From positions 1 through 64,000 of the forward strand of contig NZ_JAJQRG010000002.1 in assembly GCF_021228235.1 (NCBI RefSeq): a stretch of DNA of 64,000 bases. Direction: 5' to 3'. This DNA is from Pseudophaeobacter flagellatus (GTDB lineage Bacteria; Pseudomonadota; Alphaproteobacteria; Rhodobacterales; Rhodobacteraceae). Made by a program: the position numbers and the translations under genes. The notes beneath the pieces were generated by a model. That model was not told the DNA's origin. It made no database searches and saw nothing but the letters and a program-made list of their open reading frames with translations. Shown here one piece after another: positions 1-8,725 of the stretch. Position 1 is the stretch's first letter. Each line of letters opens with the position of its first letter.

Positions 1-309
1 CCCGCCTCATTCTGCCAATAAGTGCCCCGGTCTCTCCCGAGCGTCTCAACCGTCTCTCCGGCCCGTCCGGCCGCCGAAGCAACCCACCAGACCGCGTCGC
101 CGCTGCCGGTAGAGGGGGTTCTAGTGTTAACTCAAACATCCCGCAACCCATAATTTCACAAAATCACATCTTTTTTCGAAAACCCCTGTTTTTTACTTAT
201 AATCAAATAATTACCGAGGCATTCGTTCAAGATATCACCCAAGATCCGCCCAAATTAGCCAGAGCAAGCTCAGAGCCCCGCCGACCGGGATCCTGCCCCG
301 TCCCGCCCG
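1..309. other. Intergenic stretch at the left edge, no gene recognised
   Basis: No convincing coding region was found. The first 125 bases are GC-rich and stay open on the minus strand, but that frame has no ATG, GTG or TTG start before the window edge. Bases 130-220 are strongly AT-rich, as expected of promoter or terminator DNA. The msrQ stop codon lies at the right border. Confidence 0.5.
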
Positions 310-909
310 TCAAGCGAGACGGCGTTTTGTCTGCCGGGGCAGCCGCAAGAGGAGCAGGGTCACAATGACTGCCAGATAGATCAATGGCTCCATCTGGAAG
401 CCCTTTGCCAGCATCACGTAGTGCAGCCCCCCCAGCAGGGCGACCGGATAGGTCAGGAGATGCAGCTTGCGCCAGCGCGGGCCAAGCCAGCGCGTGGCGC
501 GATTATTGGAGGTCAGCGCCAGTGGCAGCATCAGTACAAAGCCCGCCATACCGATGGTTATATAGGGGCGCTTTGCGATGTCGCGCAGGATGTGCGACAG
601 GACCTGAACATCCAGAACCAGCCAGACCAAGAGATGCAGCGCAACATAGGAGAAGGCCAAAACCCCGATTGCACGCCGAAACCGCAACAGGTTCAGACCG
701 GTAAAGCGGCGCAACGGTGTCACGAATAGCCCCAGGATCACCAATTGCAGCGCCGCTTCGCCCAGGCCATGTTCCAGCGCCTTGACCGGATCCGGCCCCG
801 ATCCGCCAGTCAGCCCCAGATACAACAGCCAGCCCGGATAAAGGGCGCCCAGCAGATAGAGCCCCCAGGGCGGCAGGCGGCGCAACATCTGATTACAACG
901 GTCGATCAT
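310..909 (-). CDS. msrQ: Protein-methionine-sulfoxide reductase heme-binding subunit MsrQ
   Basis: This is an integral membrane b-type heme protein of the YedZ/MsrQ family. It passes electrons from the quinone pool or flavin to periplasmic MsrP for repair of oxidised methionines. The 199-residue product has about six hydrophobic segments and His residues in membrane contexts (YVALHLLVW, WRKLHLLTYP, GGLHYVML), consistent with heme ligation. The ATG at 909 follows an AGAGG-like ribosome site, with a second Met seven residues in. It lies 49 bases downstream of msrP on the same strand, the usual msrPQ order, so the two are probably co-transcribed. Length is normal for the family. Confidence 0.92.
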   Translation of the reverse strand: MIDRCNQMLRRLPPWGLYLLGALYPGWLLYLGLTGGSGPDPVKALEHGLGEAALQLVILGLFVTPLRRFTGLNLLRFRRAIGVLAFSYVALHLLVWLVLDVQVLSHILRDIAKRPYITIGMAGFVLMLPLALTSNNRATRWLGPRWRKLHLLTYPVALLGGLHYVMLAKGFQMEPLIYLAVIVTLLLLRLPRQTKRRLA

Positions 910-958
910 TCTGGCAAACCTCTTGTCCTGTGGTCTTGGGCTGCGGTGTCACTGTGGA

Positions 959-1870
959 TCAAAAATGTTTGGCCAAATCCATACCCTCATAAAGACTGGC
1001 GACCTCGTCCTCGTAGCCGTTGAACATCAGCGTGTCGTCGCGCCCGGCAAACAGCCCGCCCCCAAGGCGGCGCTCGGTCGCCTGGCTCCAGCGGGGATGC
1101 GACACCTCTGGGTTCACATTGCTGTAAAAGCCGTATTCGCGGGCATTGGCCATGTTCCAACTGGTCTGCGGCTGCGTATCGGTCAGGCTGATGCGGACGA
1201 TGGATTTGATCGATTTGAAGCCGTATTTCCATGGCACCACCAAGCGCAGCGGCGCGCCGTTCTGATTGGGCAGCTCCTTCCCAAAGATCCCGGTCGCCAT
1301 CAGCGTCAGCGGATGCATCGCCTCGTCCAGGCGCAGGCCCTCGCGGTAGGGCCAGTCCAGCACCGGATAAGCGGTGCCGGGCATTTCAGACGGGCGGTAC
1401 AGGGTTTCAAAGCTGACGTATTTTGCCCCCTCCTGTACCCCGGCCAGCGCCAGAAGATCCGCCAGTTCAAACCCCATCCAGGGCACCACCATCGACCAGG
1501 CTTCGACGCAGCGGAACCGATAGATGCGCTCTTCTAGGGTCATTTCCCCCAGGATCTGCTGGAAATCATAGTCGCCGGGGCGATCCACCAAACCGTCGAT
1601 CTTGACGCTCCAGGGTTTGGTGGTCAGCTGGCCAGCGTTTTTCGCAGGATCCCCCTTGCCGGTTCCAAATTCATAGTAGTTGCAATAGGTGGTCACATCC
1701 TCCCAGGAGTTTGGCTCTAGTGTTTCGGCCTGTGCCGCCCCTGGCAGCGCACCAAGCCCTGCCAGCCCAGCCATGCCGCCAAGTCCCGCCATGATCTGGC
1801 GGCGATTCAAATAGGCCTGCTTCGGCGTCACATCAGCGGCACTCAGGGTATTGGTCCAGCGGTGGGCCAT
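959..1870 (-). CDS. msrP: Protein-methionine-sulfoxide reductase catalytic subunit MsrP
   Basis: This is a periplasmic molybdoenzyme of the sulfite-oxidase fold that reduces methionine sulfoxide in envelope proteins with electrons from MsrQ. The 303-residue protein begins with a twin-arginine-type leader (NRRQIMAGLGGMAG followed by an Ala-rich stretch ending GAAQAE), expected for export with the cofactor bound. The probable molybdenum-ligating cysteine is in YRFRCVEAWSMVVPW. The start at 1870 has a strong GAGGAGA ribosome site. It is first in the pair with msrQ. Family length and motifs agree well. Confidence 0.94.
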   Translation of the reverse strand: MAHRWTNTLSAADVTPKQAYLNRRQIMAGLGGMAGLAGLGALPGAAQAETLEPNSWEDVTTYCNYYEFGTGKGDPAKNAGQLTTKPWSVKIDGLVDRPGDYDFQQILGEMTLEERIYRFRCVEAWSMVVPWMGFELADLLALAGVQEGAKYVSFETLYRPSEMPGTAYPVLDWPYREGLRLDEAMHPLTLMATGIFGKELPNQNGAPLRLVVPWKYGFKSIKSIVRISLTDTQPQTSWNMANAREYGFYSNVNPEVSHPRWSQATERRLGGGLFAGRDDTLMFNGYEDEVASLYEGMDLAKHF

Positions 1871-1943
1871 GGCGGCGTCTCCTCGAAAATTGCTCTCATG
1901 GGAGACCTAACGCAGGGCAGAGCCTAGGCCAAAACATATCCTG

Positions 1944-3434
1944 TCACGTCTGCGCGATGTTACTGTAACTTGGCTGAATTTCGTTCATCGGTCGCGAACC
2001 GCCATTGTCCTGCATAATCCGCACATGGCGGCGGCGCAGCCTGCGTGGTTCTGTTACCCCAACTGAATGGGCAATGGTTTCGACCTCGTGGATTAGCTCA
2101 GTCGCATAGCGGGCGACACGTTTGTATTTGTCTTCGACCACCAATCCCTTTTGAAATCGCGGGTCATGGGTGGTGATGCCGGTCGGGCAGGTGTTCTTGT
2201 TGCACTTCAACGCCTGGATGCAGCCCAGCGAAAACATGAAGCCACGCGCCGAGGTGACAAAATCCGCCCCCGCAGCCAGGGCCCAGGCAACATCGCTTGG
2301 GTTGATCAGCTTACCACTGGCGATCAGCCGGATACGGTCGCGAAAGCCGTATTCATCGCGCAAATCACAGACCAGTGGCAGGGCTTCGCGCACCGACATG
2401 CCCACCAGATCGATCAAGGGCATCGGCGCCGCGCCGGTCCCCCCCTCGCCGCCGTCAATGGTGATGAAATCTGGCACATCTGCCGGGCGGGCCGCCATAT
2501 GCAGGAACATCTCGCGCATCACCACCTCAGAGCCAGCCACGGTCTTGATGCCCACCGGTTTGCCTGTCACCTCGCGTAGGTGGGCAACCATATCCAGCAA
2601 TTCGTCAAAATTGGTCATCTCCGGATGCCGATTGGGGGAAATGCTGGCCTCGCCTTCGGGAATGCCACGAATTTCGGCGATCTCTGCGCTTACTTTGGCG
2701 GCAGGCAGGATGCCACCCTTGCCCGGCTTGGCCCCCTGCGCCAGCTTCAGCTCAAACATCCGAACCGTCGGATTTTCCGCCACCGCGCGCAGCCTCTCAT
2801 CGTTCAGCCCGCCTTCGGCATTGCGTACGCCATATTTGGCGGTGCCGATCTGAAACACCAGATCACAGCCCCCCTCCAGGTGATAGGGGCTCATGCCGCC
2901 TTCGCCGGTATTGAGCCAGACCCCAGCTTCACGCGCCCCCCGGCTAAGCGCGCGCACTGCCGGTTTTGACAGCGCGCCATAGCTCATACCCGAGACATTA
3001 AAGAAAGAAGGCGCCCGATAAGGCACCCGCGCGCCCGCACCAATCACCATGGGTTCGGTACTGGCATATTGGTCATCCAGCGGTGGGAACGGTGCGTTGA
3101 CAAAAATCGGCGTGCCCGGCACCTCGGTGTTGCGGGTAGAACCAAAGGCAACTGTATTGCCCTCTCCCTTGGCGGCCCGGTCTACCCAGTCGCGCTGTGC
3201 ACGGTTAAAAGGCAGCTCTTCACGGTCCATGGCAAAGAAATACTGGCGAAAGAACTCCCCCATGGTGCTGAACAGATGCCGGAAGCGGCCAATCACCGGA
3301 TAGTTCCGCCGGATCGCATCCCCGGTCTGCATTCGGTCCACCACAAACAGCAGCAGCGTCACAAGCACCAAGGCCCCCAATGCGAAAACAAAGCCAATGG
3401 CGAGAAATTCTATAGCCTTTGCCGCGAAACCCAT
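1944..3434 (-). CDS. FMN-binding glutamate synthase family protein
   Basis: The 496-residue protein resembles the FMN/iron-sulfur synthase domain of the large glutamate synthase subunit but lacks the glutaminase and GXGXG domains. A single N-terminal membrane segment (about residues 8-30, LAIGFVFALGALVLVTLLL) precedes the barrel. The barrel contains typical glycine-rich FMN segments (NTGEGGMSPYH, TIDGGEGGTGAAP) and a 3Fe-4S-type cysteine cluster (CIQALKCNKNTCPTGI). Such standalone proteins are common in Proteobacteria. Their physiological substrate is not settled, so a glutamate synthase role should not be assumed. The ribosome site is GGAG before the ATG at 3434. Confidence 0.85.
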   Translation of the reverse strand: MGFAAKAIEFLAIGFVFALGALVLVTLLLFVVDRMQTGDAIRRNYPVIGRFRHLFSTMGEFFRQYFFAMDREELPFNRAQRDWVDRAAKGEGNTVAFGSTRNTEVPGTPIFVNAPFPPLDDQYASTEPMVIGAGARVPYRAPSFFNVSGMSYGALSKPAVRALSRGAREAGVWLNTGEGGMSPYHLEGGCDLVFQIGTAKYGVRNAEGGLNDERLRAVAENPTVRMFELKLAQGAKPGKGGILPAAKVSAEIAEIRGIPEGEASISPNRHPEMTNFDELLDMVAHLREVTGKPVGIKTVAGSEVVMREMFLHMAARPADVPDFITIDGGEGGTGAAPMPLIDLVGMSVREALPLVCDLRDEYGFRDRIRLIASGKLINPSDVAWALAAGADFVTSARGFMFSLGCIQALKCNKNTCPTGITTHDPRFQKGLVVEDKYKRVARYATELIHEVETIAHSVGVTEPRRLRRRHVRIMQDNGGSRPMNEIQPSYSNIAQT

Positions 3435-3553
3435 GCAGAAACTCCTATATATCGATGAGACAGGTGGCCAGACGCTGCCTGTTCCTATCCTCCTAACGTG
3501 AGGAGGATACCCGCAATGGGCAAGCCACCGTCGTTCACATTGGGAGATGCCAG

Positions 3554-4000
3554 ATGAAATATTTCACCGCAGTCGCCGCCTTTAGCATCAGTGCCACGCT
3601 GATGGTGCCCGCCTCGGCGCAGGATATGGTCAGCTATCGCAGCGGGCTGGCCTATGACGATGTCACCTTTGGGTTGGAAAATGCCATCACCAACCATGGG
3701 CTGGTGGTTGATCATGTCAGCCATGTCGGTGAAATGCTGGAGCGCACCCGCAGCGCTGTCGGGTCTGATGTCGTGCTGTTCCAGCAGGCAGATGTCTATT
3801 CCTTCTGCTCGGCCAAGCTATCGCGTCAGGTGATGGAGGCCAATCCGATGAACATCACCTTCTGTCCCTATGACATCTTTGTCGCCCAGCGCCCCGGCGA
3901 GGAAGCCGTCACCATCGGTTTTCGCGCCTTCCCAGAGGGCGAAATGCAGATCATCCAGACCCTGCTGGACGAAATCGTACAGGAAGCCATCGAAGAATAA
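3554..4000 (+). CDS. DUF302 domain protein, exported
   Basis: The 148-residue product has a clear Sec signal peptide (MKYFTAVAAF... with cleavage near PASAQD). The mature part has the DUF302 pattern: a region around residues 35-75 (FGLENAITNHGLVVDHVSHVG) and a segment mentioning F-C-P-Y-D (ITFCPYDIFV). DUF302 proteins are small periplasmic or cytoplasmic proteins of unknown function, some linked to redox or metal contexts. A GGGAG ribosome site precedes the ATG. The gene is monocistronic, bounded by a strong bidirectional terminator at 4060-4085. Confidence 0.82.
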   Translation: MKYFTAVAAFSISATLMVPASAQDMVSYRSGLAYDDVTFGLENAITNHGLVVDHVSHVGEMLERTRSAVGSDVVLFQQADVYSFCSAKLSRQVMEANPMNITFCPYDIFVAQRPGEEAVTIGFRAFPEGEMQIIQTLLDEIVQEAIEE

Positions 4001-4059
4001 GCCCCAACTCCGCGGCATGACCAACCGCCGCAACCGGGCGGGGTTGGCCCCATCAACAC

Positions 4060-4085
4060 AAAGCCCGCCAGAACTGGCGGGCTTT
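4060..4085. terminator. Bidirectional intrinsic terminator between the DUF302 gene and clpB
   Basis: A perfect 12-bp stem (AAAGCCCGCCAG / CTGGCGGGCTTT) closes on a two-base AA spacer and is flanked by T-rich DNA on the plus-strand side (TTTGTTTG). It sits between convergent genes. Confidence 0.8.
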
Positions 4086-4099
4086 GTTTGTTCTGCACT

Positions 4100-4232
4100 C
4101 TGATCAGCTAAAGCGGCCCGTCTTTAACCTGAAGCAGGGGAAAGGCGCGGCGCGGCGCGGCATGACCTCTCAATGTGAGCGCGTTCTGCCACAAACCGTC
4201 AGTCAAGTTTATGGCAGAACGCTTTAGATCAG
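4100..4232. repeat. MITE-like nested inverted-repeat element at the clpB 3' end
   Basis: The outer arms are CTGATC-AG-CTAAAGCG (4100-4115) and CGCTTTAGATCAG (4220-4232). They are inverted copies with a small insertion in the left arm. Inside lies a perfect 11-bp hairpin, GCGTTCTGCCA (4181-4191) with TGGCAGAACGC (4212-4222), closing a 20-base loop. The right outer arm overlaps the clpB stop codon. The architecture resembles the repeat at 9975-10055, but the sequence differs. Confidence 0.5.
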
Positions 4233-6847
4233 TGCACCACCGCATCATCAGGTTTTGGGCGGTCGGTGGAGCCAAGGCGATCGCCGATGATCAACCCGTC
4301 GCCACCTGCCGAAACGGGGATGGTATCACCGTCCTTGACCTCGCCGCTCAACAGCAGCTCCGCCAGGGCGTTCTGCAAGGCACGCTGGATCACCCGCTTG
4401 AGCGGACGCGCGCCAAACACCGGATCATAGCCTTCATTCGCCAGCCAGGTCTTGGCACTGTCGTCCAGCGCCAGAGTGATCTTGCGCGCGGCCAGGCGTT
4501 TGGCCAAGCGAGCCATTTGAATATCGACGATACCGTCCATATCGGCACGCGCCAGACGGTCAAAGATGATGGTCTCATCCAGACGGTTGAGGAACTCGGG
4601 CCGGAAATGCGCCCGTACCGCATCCATGACGTCCCGTTTGGCATCCGAGGCATCCGCCCCTTCGGGCAGCTGGCTCAGCGCCTGGGCACCAAGGTTCGAG
4701 GTCAGGATGATCAGCGTCTGCTTGAAATCAACCGTGCGCCCCTGGCCATCGGTGAGCATACCGTCGTCCAGAACCTGCAACAGCACGTTAAAGACATCCG
4801 GGTGCGCTTTTTCCACCTCGTCAAACAGCACCACCTGATAGGGCCGACGACGCACCGCTTCGGTCAGCGCCCCGCCTTCGTCATAGCCGACATAGCCGGG
4901 AGGCGCGCCAATCAGACGGGCGACGCTGTGTTTCTCCATGTATTCCGACATGTCTATCCGCACCATGGCGTTGTCATCATCGAACAGAAAGTTCGCCACC
5001 GCCTTGGTCAGCTCTGTCTTGCCCACCCCGGTTGGTCCAAGGAAGAGGAAAGAGCCCAGCGGCCGGTTTTCATCGTTCAGCCCGGCCCGTGCACGGCGCA
5101 CCGCATTGGCCACCGCTGTCACCGGCGCATTCTGGCCAATGACACGGGAATGCAGCGCGTCTTCCATGCGCAGCAGCTTGTCGCGCTCGCCCTCCAGCAT
5201 TTTGGAGGTTGGAATACCGGTCCAGCGCTCCACCACCCCGGCAATCTGTTCAGGACGCACGGCCTCTTCGACCATCACACCCTGCTCTTCGCGGCTTTCC
5301 GCCTCGGAGAGTTGCTTCTCCAGGTTTGGAATGACGCCGTAGGACAGCTCACCGGCCCGGGCCAGATTTGCCTCGCGCTTGGCGATTTCCAGATCAGCGC
5401 GCGCCCGGTCCAGCTGCTCTTTCAGGTCTCGCGCACCAGCAAGCTTATCCCGCTCTGCCTGCCATTTTGCAGTCATTTCAGCGGATTCTTCCTGCAGATC
5501 CGACAGCTCCTTTTGCAAGACCTCAAGACGGTCCTTGGAGGCCATGTCATCCTCAACCTTCAGGGCCTGCTCTTCGATCTGCATCTGCAGGATCTGACGG
5601 TCCAGCGCATCCAGCTCTTCTGGTTTGCTGTCCACCTGCATACGCAACCGACTGGCGGCCTCGTCCATCAGGTCGATGGCTTTGTCTGGCAGGAAGCGAT
5701 CAGTTATATAGCGGTTCGACAGGGTTGCCGCCGCGACCAAGGCCGCATCCGCAATCCGCACCCCGTGATGCAGCTCATACTTTTCCTTAATGCCACGCAG
5801 GATCGAAATGGTGTCTTCAACCGTCGGCTCCTGAATCATGACAGGCTGGAAGCGACGGGCCAGGGCCGCGTCTTTTTCCACATATTTGCGGTATTCATTC
5901 AAAGTGGTGGCACCGATGCAGTGCAGCTCCCCCCGCGCCAGCGCAGGTTTGATCAGGTTGGCGGCATCCATGGCGCCATCCGACTTACCCGCCCCGACAA
6001 GGGTGTGCATCTCATCAATAAACAGAATGATCTCACCCGCGGCCTCGGTGACTTCGGTCAAAACCGCTTTCAGGCGCTCTTCGAATTCACCACGATATTT
6101 CGCCCCGGCAATCAGCGAGCCCATATCCAGCGACAAAAGCTGCTTATCCCGCAGGGATTCGGGCACATCACCGTTGACGATGCGCAGGGCCATGCCTTCG
6201 GCGATGGCGGTTTTACCCACGCCAGGCTCACCGATGAGCACCGGATTGTTCTTGGTACGGCGCGACAGCACCTGCATGGCGCGACGAATTTCCTCATCCC
6301 GGCCGATGATAGGGTCAATCTTGCCTTCACGCGCCGCCTCGGTCAGGTCGCGGGCGTATTTCTTCAGCGCGTCATAGCCCTCTTCGGCAGTGGCACTGTC
6401 CGCAGTGCGGCCTTTGCGAATATCGTTGATTGCTTCATTCAGCTTTTGTGCGGTGACGTCGCCAGCTTCCAGCGCGTCCTTGGCTTTGGATTTCACCATG
6501 CAAAGCGCCATCAGTACCCGCTCGACAGGCACAAAGCTATCGCCGGCCTTCTCGGCAATCTTGCTTGCCTCATCCAGAACCTTGGCTGTTTGACCATCCA
6601 AGTAAACCTGTGCGGCATCACCGCTCACTTTGGGCAGTTTGCCAACGGCGATATTAACAGCCTCAACCACTCGGGCGGCGTTCCCACCGGATTTGCCAAT
6701 CAAATTGCTGGCAAGCCCCTGATCGTCATCCATCAATGCTTTGAGAAGATGTTCTGGCACCATTCGCTGATGCTCTTCGCGCATAGCAATTGTCTGCGCC
6801 GCCTGCACGAAACCCCGTGCCCGCTCGGTGAACTTGTTCAAGTCCAT
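4229..6847 (-). CDS. clpB: ATP-dependent disaggregase ClpB
   Basis: ClpB is the cytoplasmic Hsp104-type AAA+ hexamer that extracts proteins from aggregates together with DnaK. The 872-residue protein contains the N-terminal ClpN repeats (about 1-145), AAA-1 with Walker A GEPGVGKT and pore loop GAKYRGEFE, a long middle coiled coil with alternating Glu/Lys/Leu (about 410-530), AAA-2 with Walker A GPTGVGKT and pore loop GYVGYDEGG, and the C-terminal small domain. The start was set at [13 protein letters not shown] (6847), the family-typical N terminus, with a GGAGAA ribosome site. The longer frame to 6904 is not needed. The upstream DNA carries both a housekeeping-like and a heat-shock-like promoter. 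Confidence 0.98.
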   Translation of the reverse strand: MDLNKFTERARGFVQAAQTIAMREEHQRMVPEHLLKALMDDDQGLASNLIGKSGGNAARVVEAVNIAVGKLPKVSGDAAQVYLDGQTAKVLDEASKIAEKAGDSFVPVERVLMALCMVKSKAKDALEAGDVTAQKLNEAINDIRKGRTADSATAEEGYDALKKYARDLTEAAREGKIDPIIGRDEEIRRAMQVLSRRTKNNPVLIGEPGVGKTAIAEGMALRIVNGDVPESLRDKQLLSLDMGSLIAGAKYRGEFEERLKAVLTEVTEAAGEIILFIDEMHTLVGAGKSDGAMDAANLIKPALARGELHCIGATTLNEYRKYVEKDAALARRFQPVMIQEPTVEDTISILRGIKEKYELHHGVRIADAALVAAATLSNRYITDRFLPDKAIDLMDEAASRLRMQVDSKPEELDALDRQILQMQIEEQALKVEDDMASKDRLEVLQKELSDLQEESAEMTAKWQAERDKLAGARDLKEQLDRARADLEIAKREANLARAGELSYGVIPNLEKQLSEAESREEQGVMVEEAVRPEQIAGVVERWTGIPTSKMLEGERDKLLRMEDALHSRVIGQNAPVTAVANAVRRARAGLNDENRPLGSFLFLGPTGVGKTELTKAVANFLFDDDNAMVRIDMSEYMEKHSVARLIGAPPGYVGYDEGGALTEAVRRRPYQVVLFDEVEKAHPDVFNVLLQVLDDGMLTDGQGRTVDFKQTLIILTSNLGAQALSQLPEGADASDAKRDVMDAVRAHFRPEFLNRLDETIIFDRLARADMDGIVDIQMARLAKRLAARKITLALDDSAKTWLANEGYDPVFGARPLKRVIQRALQNALAELLLSGEVKDGDTIPVSAGGDGLIIGDRLGSTDRPKPDDAVVH

Positions 6848-6929
6848 GTCGTTCTCCTTAATACAAGCGCCCGAATACATATGGCAGCGCCCGCTTTGCG
6901 GCACGCCCCGGTTCGGGCCTCTCAGATAG

Positions 6930-7002
6930 ATTTGGGAGGTCTTGCCGCCTCTTCAAGATCACAGTGATGCAATATTACTGAAAAATCACTGATACATGTC
7001 AA
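6930..7002 (-). promoter_or_regulatory. clpB promoter region: sigma-70-like and RpoH-like elements
   Basis: On the minus strand TTGACA (6997-7002) is followed after 17 bases by AGTAAT (6974-6979). Further downstream CTTGAA (6952-6957) is followed after 15 bases by CCCAAAT (6930-6936), which fits the alphaproteobacterial heat-shock sigma-32 pattern. An inverted repeat CAGTGAT/ATCACTG (6962-6968, 6985-6991) overlaps the upstream promoter. Assignment is by eye. Confidence 0.55.
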
Positions 7003-7097
7003 ACCCGGGGCCTTGATCGGTGTTTTTTGGGCTTTCCTCGCATTGGGCAGCGCAGTAGGAAAGCGCAATTCCCACAGCCCAAGCCCCGGAGAGCCCC

Positions 7098-7805
7098 ATG
7101 TCCCAGACCACAGCCGACGACCGCCTGATTGTTGCCATGGACGTGCCCGATGCCCTTGCCGGGTTGAAGCTGGCCGAACAGCTGGGCGATACTGTGTCCT
7201 TTTACAAGATCGGCCTGGGCATGTTGACTGGCGGCGGCCTGGCGCTGGCAAATGAAATGAAGCACGAGCTTGGCAAGAAGATCTTTCTCGACATGAAGCT
7301 CTTTGACATCGGCGCCACGGTTGAGAGCGCGGTGCGCGGGCTGGCGCAGTTCGATCTGGATTTCCTCACCGTGCACGGCGACCCCAATGTGGTGCGCGCT
7401 GCCAAGGAAGGTGCCGCTGGCAAAGACATGAAAATTCTGGCGGTGACCATTCTGACCTCGCTGGATCGAAGTGATCTGGACGGTGCACTGGTCAAGCCCG
7501 GCGATATCCGTGACCTGGTGCAGGAACGTGCGGGCAATGCCTTTGCAGCGGGGGCGGATGGCGTCATCGCCAGCCCGCAAGAAGCCGGCCTGATCCGCGC
7601 CCTGCCTGAAGCCGCAGGCAAATTGATCGTCACCCCCGGCGTGCGCCCGGCTGGCGCGGCCCTGGGCGATCAGAAACGCGTCGCCACCCCAGCAACAGCC
7701 ATTGCCGATGGTGCAGATCACATCGTTGTCGGCCGCCCCATCTGGCAGGCCAGCAACCCGCGCGCCGCCGCTCTTGCCATCCTGGACGAGTTGAAAACCG
7801 CCTGA
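7098..7805 (+). CDS. pyrF: Orotidine-5'-phosphate decarboxylase
   Basis: The enzyme catalyses the last step of UMP synthesis, decarboxylation of OMP. The 235-residue protein has the family core: the catalytic Lys/Asp array in LDMKLFDIGATVESAV (residues about 62-77), the phosphate-binding loop TPGVRP near residue 178, and the terminal DHIVVGRPIW loop. The length is standard for group 1 bacterial PyrF. It is divergent from clpB, which starts 250 bases upstream on the other strand. A GGAG-type ribosome site precedes the ATG. No downstream gene appears to share its transcript. Confidence 0.97.
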   Translation: MSQTTADDRLIVAMDVPDALAGLKLAEQLGDTVSFYKIGLGMLTGGGLALANEMKHELGKKIFLDMKLFDIGATVESAVRGLAQFDLDFLTVHGDPNVVRAAKEGAAGKDMKILAVTILTSLDRSDLDGALVKPGDIRDLVQERAGNAFAAGADGVIASPQEAGLIRALPEAAGKLIVTPGVRPAGAALGDQKRVATPATAIADGADHIVVGRPIWQASNPRAAALAILDELKTA

Positions 7806-7880
7806 AACGGCCCACCAAAAAAGCGAGACTACCGGTCAGATCCGGCCATCGCCTAAAAAAGCATCAAAAATAAACTTTAT

Positions 7881-8160
7881 CCCGGCGTTGCTGCTGATCG
7901 CGCCACCGCCGGGGCCCGACCGCTTTACGTAGGGTCAAGCTGCTGTATTGATGTGGAAATCCTCTCCACCCTGCACTGCTGTGCCAAATTGTCTCGTGAC
8001 GGGAAAGCCACAGAACCAGATGCCACACCGCTGCAGGCAAACGATGGGATTTGCGAAACCCGACAATATCGGTGATTCTAGAGGTGAGACACTCCCCTGA
8101 CGAGCTCCTCTTCCTGAGGTTCGTCTGCCTGGCCCCCGCCATCGCGCGGGGGAATTTTTT
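7881..8160 (+). ncRNA. Candidate structured RNA between pyrF and the NUDIX gene
   Basis: The 415-base gap 7806-8220 holds no convincing gene. It contains a 7-bp stem CCCGGCG/CGCCGGG (7881-7913) and a two-part hairpin (8099-8125: GACGA/TCGTC outer, CCTC/GAGG inner). Seven bases later comes a terminator with a T-run on the plus strand. This layout fits a small RNA or a long pyrF 3' UTR. No known RNA family was recognised, and the 5' end is unknown. Confidence 0.25.
8133..8160 (+). terminator. Intrinsic terminator, plus strand
   Basis: The stem CCCCCGC/GCGGGGG (8133-8139 and 8146-8152) has a six-base loop and is followed by AA and six Ts. It points away from pyrF and ends either its transcript or an independent small RNA. 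Confidence 0.7.
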
Positions 8161-8220
8161 GCCCGCGCGCAGATCCCCTGACAGATTGACGTGAACTCAA
8201 CCACCGGTGGCAACCGACCG

Positions 8221-8628
8221 TCAGCCCGACAGCCGTCCGAGGTAGTCGCGCAACTGCCCGGCAAAATGCGGCACCGCCAGCGGGTGATCACAGTAGGCCT
8301 GCGGGCGCATCAGCTGCCAGCATTGCCCCTCATCGCCCAGGCGCACCTGCTGCTGCAATTCGGCGGGCTGATGACTGACAAAGAACCAAACCAGGCCGCG
8401 CGGGCGGCGATAGCTATTGGACCAGGTCAGATCGCTGGCGACAAGGGACAGGCGGACTTCCTCATAGGTTTCGCGCAGGGCACAGGCCTGCGGCGTCTCA
8501 TCGCCTTCGCGGCCACCGCCCGGCAGATCCCAATAGCCCGGATAGGGAATATCCGGGCGATCATCACGCTTGATGACCAGCAGATCCGCCCCAAGAAAAA
8601 GCGCCAGTTTGGCACCGGAAAAAGACAT
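8221..8628 (-). CDS. NUDIX hydrolase
   Basis: This is a 135-residue single-domain NUDIX protein, a family that hydrolyses nucleoside diphosphates linked to another moiety. The NUDIX box is visible as GGREGDE followed by seven residues and RETYEE. The glycine normally found after the EE pair is replaced (VRL), a mild deviation. The preceding GYWDLPGG is typical. The start was placed at MSFSGAKLALFLG (8628), which has a GGGTGG ribosome site. A longer reading to 8727 would add 33 atypical residues. The gene is divergent from dinB. Substrate cannot be deduced. Confidence 0.87.
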   Translation of the reverse strand: MSFSGAKLALFLGADLLVIKRDDRPDIPYPGYWDLPGGGREGDETPQACALRETYEEVRLSLVASDLTWSNSYRRPRGLVWFFVSHQPAELQQQVRLGDEGQCWQLMRPQAYCDHPLAVPHFAGQLRDYLGRLSG

Positions 8629-8725
8629 ATCCACCCTTTGCAAACGCGAAGCCCTACAGACGAATCCCCGAATGGCCGATAAAATGCAGCACAGCCTCTG
8701 ACACAGATAAAGCCCCCATCCCACC

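Noticed and set aside
4175-6967. Very long (930 codons) open frame on the plus strand over clpB
   Set aside because: It is antisense to the unambiguous clpB gene. The translation is rich in His, Gln and Arg with no family pattern, as expected for a mirror frame in GC-rich DNA.
8037-8044. GCAAACGA in the gap after pyrF, suggestive of a tmRNA tag start
   Set aside because: The following codons do not give an ANDN-type tag, and no tRNA-like domain was found, so a tmRNA is not supported.
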